A stretch of DNA of 64,000 bases from Gluconacetobacter takamatsuzukensis (GTDB taxonomy: Bacteria > Pseudomonadota > Alphaproteobacteria > Acetobacterales > Acetobacteraceae). The notes below the pieces were generated by a model that saw nothing but the letters and a program-made list of their open reading frames with translations, was not told the origin of the DNA and searched no databases. Shown here piece after piece: positions 9,472 through 17,701 of the stretch (positions are counted from its first letter, which is position 1; the number at the start of each line of letters is the position of its first letter). Both the position numbers and the translations under genes were made by a program. The stretch is from NCBI RefSeq assembly GCF_014174275.1, contig NZ_JABEQK010000005.1:1-64000 (forward strand). The letters run 5' to 3'.

Positions 9472-11151
9472 ATGTCCACCATCCCCTTTGCCGACCTCAC
9501 GTTCCCCACGCCCACCGCCGAAAGCCTGGATGCGGGCTTCGGCGCCGTGTCCGCCCTGCTCGATGCCGGCGACCGCCCGCAGGCCCTCGCCCGCTTCGAT
9601 GCCGAACGCCGGGCCTATGACAGCTGGGCCTCGATGGTCGCCCTGCGCTTCTCGCAGGACACGACCAGCCAACAGGCCCGCACCGACCGCGACCTGGCCG
9701 ACCGCCTGACCCCGCACGTGACCGAGCTGGAGGTCGCCATCAAGCGCCGCCTGCTCGACGACCCCGACCGCGCCGGCCTGGTCACCGCCGTCGGCACCCA
9801 CACCGTCCGCCTGTGGGAAACCGACATCACGACCTTCGACCCGCGCATCCGCGAGGCGCTGGAGGAGGAAGCCCGGCTGGGCGCCGACTACACCGCCCTG
9901 CTGGCCGCGGCCCGCGTGACGGTGCAGGGCCAGACGGTCAACCTGTCGGGCCTCGCCCCCTTCGCCGAACATCCCGACCGCGCGGTGCGCCACGAGGCCG
10001 AGAAGGCACGGTGGGATTTCTTCGCCGCCCACGGGGCCGAGCTGGACCGGATCTACGACCAGCTGGTCCAGGTCCGCCACGGCATGGCGCGCACGCTGGG
10101 CTACGAAACCTACACCCCGCTGGGCTACCGGCGGATGCGCCGCGTCGATTACGGCCCCGAGGACGTCGCGCGCTTCCGCGAGGACGTGCTGGCCCATGTC
10201 GTGCCGCTGGTCGGCGCCATCGTGGAAAATCGCCGCCTGACCATGAACTGGGACCGGGTGCATTTCTGGGACGAATCGCTGATCGACCCGCTGGGCAACC
10301 CCAGGCCGGCCGGCGGGCACGACCTGCTGCTGGAACGGGCGCAGACAATGTTCGACCGCATGGGCGGCGACCTGGGCGCGTTCTACCGCCAGATGGTCGA
10401 GGGCGGCTTCCTGGACCTGCGCAACCGCGAGGGCAAGGCCGGCGGCGGCTTCTGCACCGCCTTCCCCAGTGTCGGGATGCCGTTCATCTTCGCCAATTTC
10501 AACGGCACCCAGCACGACATCACCGTCTTCACGCACGAGATGGGCCACGCGTACCAGAACTGGAAAAGCCGCGACCTGCCGGGCATCGACCTGCTGTGGC
10601 CGACTATGGACGCCGCCGAGATCCATTCGATGGCGCTGGAATTCCTGACCTGGCCGCAGATCGACCTGATGGTCGAGGACGGGCTGGCCGACCGCTTCCG
10701 CCGCATGCACCTGATCGGCTCGCTCAGCTTCCTGCCCTACGGCGTCTGCGTCGACCATTTCCAGCACGAGGTCTACGCCAACCCCGACATGACGGCCGCC
10801 GAACGGCACGAGACCTGGCAGCGGCTGGAAAAACTCTATCTGCCCTGGCGCGATTACGGCGACCTGTCCCACCCCGCCGGCGGCGGCCGCTGGCAGGCCC
10901 AGGGCCATATCTACCGCTCGCCCTTCTATTACATCGACTACACGCTGGCCCTGTGCTGCGCGATGCAGTTCTGGCTGCACAGCCGGGCCGACCAGGCCGG
11001 CGCGATGGCGGTCTATGCCGATCTGTGCGCTCTGGGCGGCTCGCAGCCCTTCACCGGCCTGGTCGAGGCCGCCGGCCTGATCAGCCCCTTCAAGCCCGGC
11101 ACCCTGGCCGACATCGTGCAGGAGGCCGATCGCTTCCTGCACATGCGCTAG
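9472..11151 (+). CDS. M3 family oligoendopeptidase
   Basis: A 559-residue zinc metallopeptidase of the M3B (oligoendopeptidase F) group. The HEMGH zinc motif lies at about residue 355 in VFTHEMGHAYQ, with the downstream Glu in DAAEIHSMALEFL. No signal peptide is present, so it is cytosolic and probably clears short peptides. ATG 9472 (MSTIPF) is preferred over an upstream in-frame ATG at 9436, whose extra residues are unlike the family. It ends at a strong bidirectional terminator. Confidence 0.92.
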   Translation: MSTIPFADLTFPTPTAESLDAGFGAVSALLDAGDRPQALARFDAERRAYDSWASMVALRFSQDTTSQQARTDRDLADRLTPHVTELEVAIKRRLLDDPDRAGLVTAVGTHTVRLWETDITTFDPRIREALEEEARLGADYTALLAAARVTVQGQTVNLSGLAPFAEHPDRAVRHEAEKARWDFFAAHGAELDRIYDQLVQVRHGMARTLGYETYTPLGYRRMRRVDYGPEDVARFREDVLAHVVPLVGAIVENRRLTMNWDRVHFWDESLIDPLGNPRPAGGHDLLLERAQTMFDRMGGDLGAFYRQMVEGGFLDLRNREGKAGGGFCTAFPSVGMPFIFANFNGTQHDITVFTHEMGHAYQNWKSRDLPGIDLLWPTMDAAEIHSMALEFLTWPQIDLMVEDGLADRFRRMHLIGSLSFLPYGVCVDHFQHEVYANPDMTAAERHETWQRLEKLYLPWRDYGDLSHPAGGGRWQAQGHIYRSPFYYIDYTLALCCAMQFWLHSRADQAGAMAVYADLCALGGSQPFTGLVEAAGLISPFKPGTLADIVQEADRFLHMR

Positions 11152-11164
11152 GAAGCGTTCGGAC

Positions 11165-11203
11165 AAAAAAAGGGCGGGGGAACACCCCCGCCCTTCCCTT
11201 TTT
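11165..11203. terminator. Bidirectional intrinsic terminator
   Basis: An 11-bp perfect GC-rich stem (11170-11180 paired with 11185-11195, loop AACA) has an A-run on its left and a T-run on its right. It therefore works for both the M3 peptidase gene and the converging thioredoxin-like gene. Confidence 0.9.
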
Positions 11204-11715
11204 CAGGCCCCGCGGCCGTTCCAGCCGGCCAGCAGATCGACCACCGCCTGGGCGGACATGCGGCGCGCGTCGCCCAGCGCCAGCGTGCCGTCCGGGTTCA
11301 GCAGCCGGCCCTGCGGCGTCACGATCAGCACCGTCGGCACCGCCTTGATCGTCACGCCGTAATGCTGCGCGATATCGAGGTTGGTGTTGATCCGCCCGAC
11401 ATTGACCGGCACGGTGACGAAATGCGCCGCCACCCAGGGCGCGACCGACGGCAGTTCCAGCACCCCCGCCAGCATGCGGCAGTCCGGGCACCAATTGCCG
11501 CCGAAATCGATCAGCACGTTGCGGCCGGTGGCCTTGGCGGTCTTGAAGGCGGCATCGACCTGCGCCTGCGCGCCTTCGGTCGGCCCATAGGGGGCGGCGA
11601 CCGGCTTCGGCGTCTCCTGCCCCACCTGGGGCACGGGCGGCAGTTCGGCCAGGGCCGGCGTGGCGGCCAGACCGGCCATCAGGACGGTCAGGGGAAGGAG
11701 GCGGCGCAGAAGCAT
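11203..11715 (-). CDS. Exported thioredoxin-like protein
   Basis: A 170-residue protein with a clear Sec signal peptide (Arg-Arg start, hydrophobic core, cleavage after ATPALA near residue 23). It has a thioredoxin fold with active site WCPDC in FGGNWCPDCRML. The last part has the cis-Pro region VKAVPTVLIVTPQG. The WCPDC centre resembles DsbD-gamma/thiol-reductase-like proteins, so a role in periplasmic thiol reduction or protection is likely but unproven. It converges on the M3 peptidase gene and shares the terminator. Confidence 0.87.
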   Translation of the reverse strand: MLLRRLLPLTVLMAGLAATPALAELPPVPQVGQETPKPVAAPYGPTEGAQAQVDAAFKTAKATGRNVLIDFGGNWCPDCRMLAGVLELPSVAPWVAAHFVTVPVNVGRINTNLDIAQHYGVTIKAVPTVLIVTPQGRLLNPDGTLALGDARRMSAQAVVDLLAGWNGRGA

Positions 11716-11828
11716 GAAATTCGGTCCATGAAGCCAGGGATGAACGAGGCACGATATCGGGTTAGGATGGATCCCATGCGTCGAAACCCATACAGACCCG
11801 CCACGATGATAAAAGGATCTTCTCCCGG

Positions 11829-12140
11829 ATGACAGAGGTCGCGCAACCCGGCATCGCCCGCACCCTGATCAAGACCGCCGCGATGGTCGCGCTGACGGTC
11901 GGCCTGATGGCCACCCTGCGCTATAGCGCCCATGTCGCCTATCTGGTCGATCACATTGCCGGGACCCGGCTGTGGAGCACACTCTACAGCGTCACCGGCG
12001 CCTCGGACGCCGAGGCGCGCGAGCGGGTGATCGTGATAGGGGTCGCGGTCGCCTGCTTCCTGCTGGCTCTGCCGATCGTACAGGTCGGCGAATGGGCCAT
12101 CGACCGGCTGCGCGCGCGCCGGGCCTCAGCCGGGCGGTAG
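11829..12140 (+). CDS. Small membrane protein of unknown function
   Basis: A 103-residue protein with two predicted membrane segments (about residues 12-34 and 68-88) and a basic C-terminus (DRLRARRASAGR). A long GASDAEARERV loop connects the segments. I do not recognise a family. It is divergent from the thioredoxin-like gene, and its last 15 bases overlap the end of rlmM on the other strand. Confidence 0.65.
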   Translation: MTEVAQPGIARTLIKTAAMVALTVGLMATLRYSAHVAYLVDHIAGTRLWSTLYSVTGASDAEARERVIVIGVAVACFLLALPIVQVGEWAIDRLRARRASAGR

Positions 12141-13118
12141 CGGGCCGGGTGCGGCCGCCGCGTCGCGGTCCCACAGGAATGTCAGCTCATGCTTGTTGTG
12201 CCACAGATGCAGCACCCGCCCGCCCGGAATGGCGGCGAAGGCGGCGGCGGTCTCGTGGTCGGTGGTGCCCTGGAACTTGATGGTCATCACGATGCGCCGC
12301 GCCGTGCCGCCCGCGATCCAGCGCCGGGCCAGCGCCAGCAGGCGCGCGGGATAGGCGATGATGTCCGAGAACATCCAGTCCACTGGCCCCAGCTCGGCGG
12401 GCTCGATCCCGAACGCGCTCTCGCGGCGCAGCGTCACGCCGGGCATGGCAGCGACCTGGGGGGCGAGGTCGGCCCGATCCACCGCCACCACTTCCGCCCC
12501 GCATTGCGCGATGGCCCAGGTCCACCCGCCGGGCGACGCCCCCAGATCGACGCAGCGTTCGCCCGCCACCGGCCAGGCGCCCAGCCGGGCGCAGGCCTCC
12601 CATAATTTCAGATAGGCGCGCGAGGGCGGCCCCACCCGATCCTCGACGAACGGCACCGCCCCGTTCACGAAGGGCGAGGATTTGCGCGTCGACAGCAGCA
12701 GCGTATCCGGCGCCAGTAGCGTCCACCCGCCCAGATGCCCGGTGGGGGCGGCGGCGGGAAAGACCAGCGGCCGGGCGGCGACCGGCGGCAGGCGCTCGGC
12801 AATCAGCGCCGCGCGACGATGATGGCGCACGGCGTGGCAGGCCCAGTTGCGCTGGCGCCCGCGCAGCAGCGATGCCGCGGCGCCGATCGAGCCGATGGCA
12901 TGGATCTCGGGCTCCAGCCAGATATCCAGTGCCCATGCCGCCGCAACCGGCGCGCTGGCCGACAGCGCCAGCCGCCCGTGCCACGCCATGATGTCCGCGC
13001 CATGCCGCTCCAGTTCCTCGGCCAGCGCGTCCTCGAACCCTTCGGCCGCCAGATAGGCCGCGCGCACCGGGTGCGGCAGAACGATCGGCGCCTCGTCGCC
13101 CTGGGCGACGGTGTTCAT
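12126..13118 (-). CDS. rlmM: 23S rRNA 2'-O-methyltransferase, RlmM-like
   Basis: A FtsJ-type SAM-dependent ribose methyltransferase with an N-terminal THUMP-like region; in E. coli RlmM modifies C2498 of 23S rRNA. The SAM motif CVDLGASPGGWTWA is present, as are the K-D-K-E catalytic residues in RAYLKLWEA, VDWMFSDII, VMTIKFQG and NKHELTFLW. ATG 13118 gives 330 residues and overlaps the stop codon of the DUF423 gene (ATGA). The same partner pair occurs in E. coli (rlmM and ygdD), which supports the assignment. Confidence 0.88.
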   Translation of the reverse strand: MNTVAQGDEAPIVLPHPVRAAYLAAEGFEDALAEELERHGADIMAWHGRLALSASAPVAAAWALDIWLEPEIHAIGSIGAAASLLRGRQRNWACHAVRHHRRAALIAERLPPVAARPLVFPAAAPTGHLGGWTLLAPDTLLLSTRKSSPFVNGAVPFVEDRVGPPSRAYLKLWEACARLGAWPVAGERCVDLGASPGGWTWAIAQCGAEVVAVDRADLAPQVAAMPGVTLRRESAFGIEPAELGPVDWMFSDIIAYPARLLALARRWIAGGTARRIVMTIKFQGTTDHETAAAFAAIPGGRVLHLWHNKHELTFLWDRDAAAAPGPLPPG

Positions 13119-13525
13119 CGGCGCACCCCATCCACCAGCATCAGCAGCCAGCCCAGCATCAGCAGGCTCCCGCCGCTGGGCGCGACCGGGCCCAGATGCC
13201 GGCCCGTCACCCCCGTCCAGCCGACGGCACCGCCGAACAGCACCACCCCCAGCGCGAAGGCGGCCCCGGCCAACAGCAGCGGCACCCGCCGCCCCCGCAC
13301 GCATAGCAGGGTGCCGACCGCCAGCAGCGCGGGCGCATGCCACATGCCCATCTCCACCGCCTCGCGCGCCAGCACGCGGCCCGAGGGCGCGGCGAACATC
13401 GCATCGGGCAGATGGGCGGCCAGCGCGCCGCCGGCCACCGACAGCAGCCCCAGCAGGCCGCCCAAGGACAGGAAAAGCCGGGCCGCGCGCGGCACAGGCG
13501 AAAAGGAAGCAGGCAAAGTCATCAC
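13115..13525 (-). CDS. DUF423 family inner-membrane protein (YgdD-like)
   Basis: A 136-residue protein with four hydrophobic segments and the family hallmarks GALAAHLPD near residue 33, WTGVTGRHLGPVAPSGG near 105, and a C-terminal hydrophobic helix. The molecular role of DUF423 proteins is unknown. Translational coupling to rlmM is implied by the 4-base overlap. The first two codons are both ATG; either could start translation. Confidence 0.88.
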   Translation of the reverse strand: MMTLPASFSPVPRAARLFLSLGGLLGLLSVAGGALAAHLPDAMFAAPSGRVLAREAVEMGMWHAPALLAVGTLLCVRGRRVPLLLAGAAFALGVVLFGGAVGWTGVTGRHLGPVAPSGGSLLMLGWLLMLVDGVRR

Positions 13526-13570
13526 GCGCGGCAGTCTAGCCGGGCGCCCCGGTTGCCGTATAGTCGCCCC

Positions 13571-14518
13571 ATGTCACGCCACGACCTGTTTCCGGACATC
13601 GCGCCTTACGAAAGCGGCTACCTGCCTGTCGGCGACGGGCACGAGATCTATTGGGAACAGGCGGGCAATCCGTCCGGCCGGCCGGTCCTGTTCCTGCATG
13701 GCGGCCCCGGCGCCGGCAGCGGGGCGGTCCATCGCCGCTTCTTCGACCCCACGCACTGGCGAATCGTGCTGTTCGACCAGCGCGGCGCGGGCCGGTCGCG
13801 CCCGCACGCCTCGGTCGCCGCCAACACCACGCCGCACCTGGTGCAGGATATCGAAACCCTGCGCACGGCGCTGGGCATCGCGGACTGGCTCCTGTTCGGC
13901 GGCTCGTGGGGCTCCACGCTGGCACTGTCCTATGCCCAGGCCCACCCCGACCGGGTGCGCGCGATGATCCTGCGCGGCATCTTCCTGGGCCGGCCCAGCG
14001 AACTGGACTGGTTCTTCCACGGCCTGGCCCATGTCTTCCCCGATGCCCATGCGGCCTTCCTGGCGCACCTGCCGCAGGCCGAACGCCACGATCCGCTGGC
14101 CGCCTATTGCCGGCTGCTGTTCGATCCCGACCCCGCGATCCACCTGCCGGCGGCGCGGGCATGGTCCAGCTACGAGGGCACGTGCTCCACCCTGATCCCG
14201 GCCCCCACCGCGGTCGCCGGCTTCGCCCGCGACCGCGCGGTGATCGGCCTGGCGCGGATCGAGGCCCATTATTTCCGCCACGCCCTGTTCCTGCCGCCCG
14301 GCGGCCTGCTGGCCCATATGGAGCGGATCGCCCATATCCCCGGCACCATCGTCCAGGGCCGCTACGACATGATCTGCCCCTGTATCTCGGCCTGGGACCT
14401 GGCCCATGCCTGGCCCGCCGCCACGCTCAGCCTGGTGCCCGATGCCGGGCATTCGGCGCTGGAACCGGGGGTCCGCCGGCGGCTGGTCACCTGCGTCGAA
14501 GAGCTGCGCGACCTCTAG
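13571..14518 (+). CDS. pip: Prolyl aminopeptidase (proline iminopeptidase)
   Basis: A 315-residue alpha/beta hydrolase that removes N-terminal proline from peptides. It has the oxyanion motif LFLHGGPGAGSG, DQRGAGRS, nucleophile elbow GGSWGS (about residue 113), the acid in GRYDMICP and the catalytic His in DAGHSALEPG. ATG 13571 gives the standard N-terminus; longer in-frame openings run through the DUF423 region and are rejected. It is divergent from the DUF423 gene with 45 bases between them. Confidence 0.93.
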   Translation: MSRHDLFPDIAPYESGYLPVGDGHEIYWEQAGNPSGRPVLFLHGGPGAGSGAVHRRFFDPTHWRIVLFDQRGAGRSRPHASVAANTTPHLVQDIETLRTALGIADWLLFGGSWGSTLALSYAQAHPDRVRAMILRGIFLGRPSELDWFFHGLAHVFPDAHAAFLAHLPQAERHDPLAAYCRLLFDPDPAIHLPAARAWSSYEGTCSTLIPAPTAVAGFARDRAVIGLARIEAHYFRHALFLPPGGLLAHMERIAHIPGTIVQGRYDMICPCISAWDLAHAWPAATLSLVPDAGHSALEPGVRRRLVTCVEELRDL

Positions 14519-14608
14519 CCGCCCCGATATTCCGCCACCGTACCAGAACCCGAGCGGCGCCGATGCGTTAGGGCGATATCCGTCGCGCCGGAAAGGATTC
14601 AGGGATCG

Positions 14609-15166
14609 ATGACGACACATTGCCGCCGGCTGCTCTTCGCGGCATTGCTCCCCCTGGCCGCCTGCGCCAACGCACCGAAGCCCGCGTCCCCGCCCGCATC
14701 GCAGCCGCCGGCCCTGAGCGACGCGGACACCGTCTTTCTCGAGAAAGCCGCCCGCAGCAACGATTTCATCATGGCGACGGCCAGGCTGGCCGATACCCGC
14801 TCCCGCAATCCGCGGATCAGGACCTTCGCCGCGCGCCTGGTCTCCGACCATGCCGCCAGCCAGGACCGGCTGAAGACGATCGCCGACCAGCACGGCACGA
14901 CCCTGCCCGACGCGCTGGATACCGACGAGGAACATGTTCTGGACAGCCTGACCGCCGAAAAAGGACGTAATTTCGACCGCGACTTCACGTCGTTGCAGGT
15001 CGCCAGCCACGAAAACGCCGCCCCGCTGTTCCAGGCCGAAGCCACCGGCGGCACCGACCCGGCCCTGAAAACCTACGCTGCCGACATGCAGGCCGCCATC
15101 CGGTCCCATCTGGACATGGCGAAGGCATTGGGCCAACACAGGCCCCATCACCGACCGCATCACTGA
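14609..15166 (+). CDS. DUF4142 lipoprotein
   Basis: A 185-residue protein with lipobox LAAC at residues 16-19 and a helical ferritin-like DUF4142 domain (about residues 38-175). The domain shows the ALSDADTVFLEKAARSND start and repeated His/Glu positions. The C-terminus is His-rich (HRPHHRPHH), which could bind metal. DUF4142 proteins are often stress-induced and periplasmic; the role is unknown. It is followed after 12 bases by the adenosyltransferase gene. Confidence 0.85.
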   Translation: MTTHCRRLLFAALLPLAACANAPKPASPPASQPPALSDADTVFLEKAARSNDFIMATARLADTRSRNPRIRTFAARLVSDHAASQDRLKTIADQHGTTLPDALDTDEEHVLDSLTAEKGRNFDRDFTSLQVASHENAAPLFQAEATGGTDPALKTYAADMQAAIRSHLDMAKALGQHRPHHRPHH

Positions 15167-15178
15167 CCGGAACGCCGC

Positions 15179-15754
15179 ATGAGCATCCGCATCGACCGCA
15201 TCGTCACCCGGGGAGGCGATGCCGGACAGACATCGCTGGGCGACGGTACACGCGTCGACAAATCCTGCGCCCGGATCGAAGCTCTGGGCGCGGTGGACGA
15301 GGCCAACGCCACGATCGGCGTCCTGCGCCTGCATGTGCCCGCCATGTCTCCCGATGCCGCCTGCCTGGCGCGCATCCAGTCCCTTCTGTTCGATATCGGC
15401 GGAATCCTGTGCGTTCCGGAATCCGGGCCGGAAGGGGTCGACAATTTTCGCGGCGGCGATGCGGCGGTGGCGTTTCTGGAACAGGCGACGGAACGGCTGC
15501 GCGACCGCCAGGCACCCCTGCGCAGCTTCGTGCTGCCGGCCGGCACGCCGGGCGCCGCCCACGCCCATCTGGCCCGGACCGTGGCGCGCCGGGCAGAGCG
15601 CCAGGTCGTGACCCTGTGCCGCGCCGAACCCGTCAGCGCCTCCGTCCTGCGCTGCCTGAACCGACTGTCCGATTACCTGTTCGTGCTGGCCCGGCACCTG
15701 AACAATGACGGACAGGACGATGTGCTGTGGCATCCGGGCGGCCAGGAAAGCTGA
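15179..15754 (+). CDS. Cob(I)yrinic acid a,c-diamide adenosyltransferase, PduO type
   Basis: A 191-residue ATP:corrinoid adenosyltransferase. The ATP-binding N-terminal motif TRGGDAGQTSLGDG (residues 9-22) and the late CLNRLSDYLFVLAR motif are both intact. It makes adenosylcobalamin, the cofactor of B12-dependent enzymes such as methylmalonyl-CoA mutase or class II ribonucleotide reductase. None of these is in the window. It is the last gene before an AT-rich gene-poor stretch. Confidence 0.93.
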   Translation: MSIRIDRIVTRGGDAGQTSLGDGTRVDKSCARIEALGAVDEANATIGVLRLHVPAMSPDAACLARIQSLLFDIGGILCVPESGPEGVDNFRGGDAAVAFLEQATERLRDRQAPLRSFVLPAGTPGAAHAHLARTVARRAERQVVTLCRAEPVSASVLRCLNRLSDYLFVLARHLNNDGQDDVLWHPGGQES

Positions 15755-16476
15755 CAACGGCGTATATTCACGCCCATTTCTTCTTCATGTTTTCGAACCA
15801 TGACCACCCGCCCGGCCTCATTCCGACCGTGGGATACGGGAACGGGCTGGACATCACGCAAACGTGATGTCTATTATTCCACCAGTTCCAGAACCCGGAT
15901 CGGGGCACAGACCCGCCCCTCATCTCCTGCGAACCATGGTCATCAAACAGGAAACACCCGTTTTTTTTTGAAAGATCCGTAATTACATAAGTAAACAGCG
16001 ATATTTAAATCATTACTTCTCCAAAAATAAAAACAAACCAGGGATATTCCCTGAAATCTTCAAAGAAGATGCCCGGCAAAAATGGATATAAAGTATAATC
16101 CATCCACTAAATATTACAATATTCGTTATTATTTACGTCAATTTAATGCTTAGTGTTTCGAAATCGTTAATTTTCACACATGCGGTATCGATTTGCGACA
16201 AAGCACAGCAAGAACTTGCGCGCGGTATGGCCTTGCATTTTCTTCGCGGAAGAGAGTATATGAAACTTATTGGATTAAATTCTCTTATCCATAAAGCGCT
16301 GCGCACCAACCGGTTGCCCGCCTCACATCGGCATCGGGTCACATCAGCGCGGCGCAACACCAAGAACCGTTCCCGTTTCGTCCGGAATGCAATGAAAAAA
16401 ATAGAAAAGATGCCCCCACATCAGCATGTTTTCAAACATTCCCCACGATTTTCATCTCCTCTTTGAGAGACGCCTC
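15755..16476. other. AT-rich, gene-poor island
   Basis: About 720 bases without a convincing gene. From roughly 15,950 to 16,480 the base composition is strongly AT, unlike anything else in the window. Besides the hairpin at 15850-15871, short perfect stems occur in series: CAGGGA-tat-TCCCTG near 16038, ATCTTC-aaa-GAAGAT near 16057, and TGGAT/ATCCA near 16083. One 106-codon open frame (16146-16466) begins here, but its product is basic, of no recognisable family and lacks a ribosome site. The island probably holds the promoter of the 16477 gene; transferred or relic DNA is possible. Confidence 0.6.
15850..15871. promoter_or_regulatory. Perfect 9-bp inverted repeat
   Basis: GACATCACG and CGTGATGTC flank a 4-base CAAA loop. 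It lies 95 bases after the adenosyltransferase stop codon. There is no T-run, so it could be an operator or an inefficient terminator. Confidence 0.45.
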
Positions 16477-17151
16477 ATGTCCGCATCCTATAATGATTCC
16501 TTCCCCTTTTCCGACGACACCGAACAGACCGACATCGACAATCGCGATGAGGTCAACGAACAGGCCTTGCGTCTCGCCCTGTCCCGTCTCGGTTCCAAAC
16601 ACTCTTCCTCCGCTTCTCCCGCCCAATCGCCGGCGCGCCCCGGCGCCCGCCCCTTCGACGCGGCGCAGCGGCGGCGGAAATTCGTGCAGGATGGCGATGT
16701 CCGGGTCGAACATCACGTCCTGAACCGCCCCACGGCCCGCGCGATGCACGCGCCGCAGGACGATGGCGGGGAAATCGAGCGCCTGCGCCAGCAGGTAAAG
16801 CTGATCCAGAAGCAGCGTGACGACGCCGACCGCGCCTGCCACGACGCCCAGGCCAGCCTGCGCACCATGGAAACCCGCATCGGCCATGCCGATATCGTCC
16901 TGGCCGAAGCCCAGGCCGGACTGGCCAGCCGCGACGAGGAAATCCTGACCCTCCGCTCCAGCCTGTCGGCCGCCCGTGCCGAAATCGCCCGCCTGACCGA
17001 AGAGCTTTCCCATCCCCGGACACGCGCGGCCGCCCCGGCACCCCAGCCGCCCAAGCCCGCCCTGGCCCCCCGTCCCCGCCGCGCCCCGGCCCCCGCCGAA
17101 ATGGTCGAGGACGAACCCGAGCCCGTGAAATGGTGGATCCGGAAGAAATAA
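16477..17151 (+). CDS. Coiled-coil protein of unknown function
   Basis: A 224-residue soluble protein. The first 90 residues are polar and low in complexity. Residues 105-190 form a long coiled coil (GEIERLRQQVKLIQKQRDDA onward). A Pro/Ala-rich linker follows, and the protein ends in a short acidic-then-basic tail (VKWWIRKK). No family is recognised. ATG 16477 follows a GAGAG site. The layout resembles structural or scaffold proteins more than enzymes. Confidence 0.7.
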   Translation: MSASYNDSFPFSDDTEQTDIDNRDEVNEQALRLALSRLGSKHSSSASPAQSPARPGARPFDAAQRRRKFVQDGDVRVEHHVLNRPTARAMHAPQDDGGEIERLRQQVKLIQKQRDDADRACHDAQASLRTMETRIGHADIVLAEAQAGLASRDEEILTLRSSLSAARAEIARLTEELSHPRTRAAAPAPQPPKPALAPRPRRAPAPAEMVEDEPEPVKWWIRKK

Positions 17152-17215
17152 ACACCATTCCCCGCACAATACAGTCCCTCCGCGCGGACAGGCGCGCCGG
17201 CCCTTGATCCGCGAC

Positions 17216-17692
17216 ATGCGGAACACAGCCCGCCTTTGCATCCTGCTCGACCGGCTCGCCATCGTTCTGGTCGTCACCAGCATGGGTGGGGCGAGCGCGA
17301 TCCTGATGATGGCGCCGCTCGTCAACGGGCTCTTCCTGCTGCTGCGCGATATTTTCGGCATTCTGTTCCTGCCGTTCTCCTTCCTGTTCGGCATGGCCGG
17401 GCAGACGGACCATGCGCGCATCATGGGCAATCTCGTCGGCGGAATGGGGACCGACCTGCTTTCTCACCCGCTGCGCACACTGGTTGCCGCGATGGCCGGC
17501 GCCGGCAGTGCCGTGCTGTTCGTCCTGGGGCTCGGCCCAGCCGGGCGCGGCGCCATGGCCGCGTCACTCGCCGCCGGGCTGCTGGCCTTCTGGCTGGGCG
17601 GCATGGCAACCGGCATGATCCTGCTGCCCGGCCTTGCAATCGAAGCCCTGTACCTGCTGCGCTCCCGCAACCCGTCGGGGCATGCGGAGTAA
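17216..17692 (+). CDS. Integral membrane protein of unknown function
   Basis: 158 residues from ATG 17216 (a TTG at 17204 is an alternative), with three or four hydrophobic segments rich in Gly and Leu. The N-terminal part up to LFGMAGQTDHAR carries two segments, followed by a Gly-rich pair near the C-terminus. No known family is recognised. It follows the coiled-coil gene by 64 bases on the same strand and converges with the acyl-CoA synthetase gene, leaving only 9 bases between stops. Confidence 0.65.
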   Translation: MRNTARLCILLDRLAIVLVVTSMGGASAILMMAPLVNGLFLLLRDIFGILFLPFSFLFGMAGQTDHARIMGNLVGGMGTDLLSHPLRTLVAAMAGAGSAVLFVLGLGPAGRGAMAASLAAGLLAFWLGGMATGMILLPGLAIEALYLLRSRNPSGHAE

Positions 17693-17701
17693 ATCCACGC
17701 G

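Noticed and set aside
16146-16466. A 106-codon open frame in the AT-rich island
   Set aside because: No ribosome site, no recognisable family, and composition like non-coding DNA. Reported only as part of the island.
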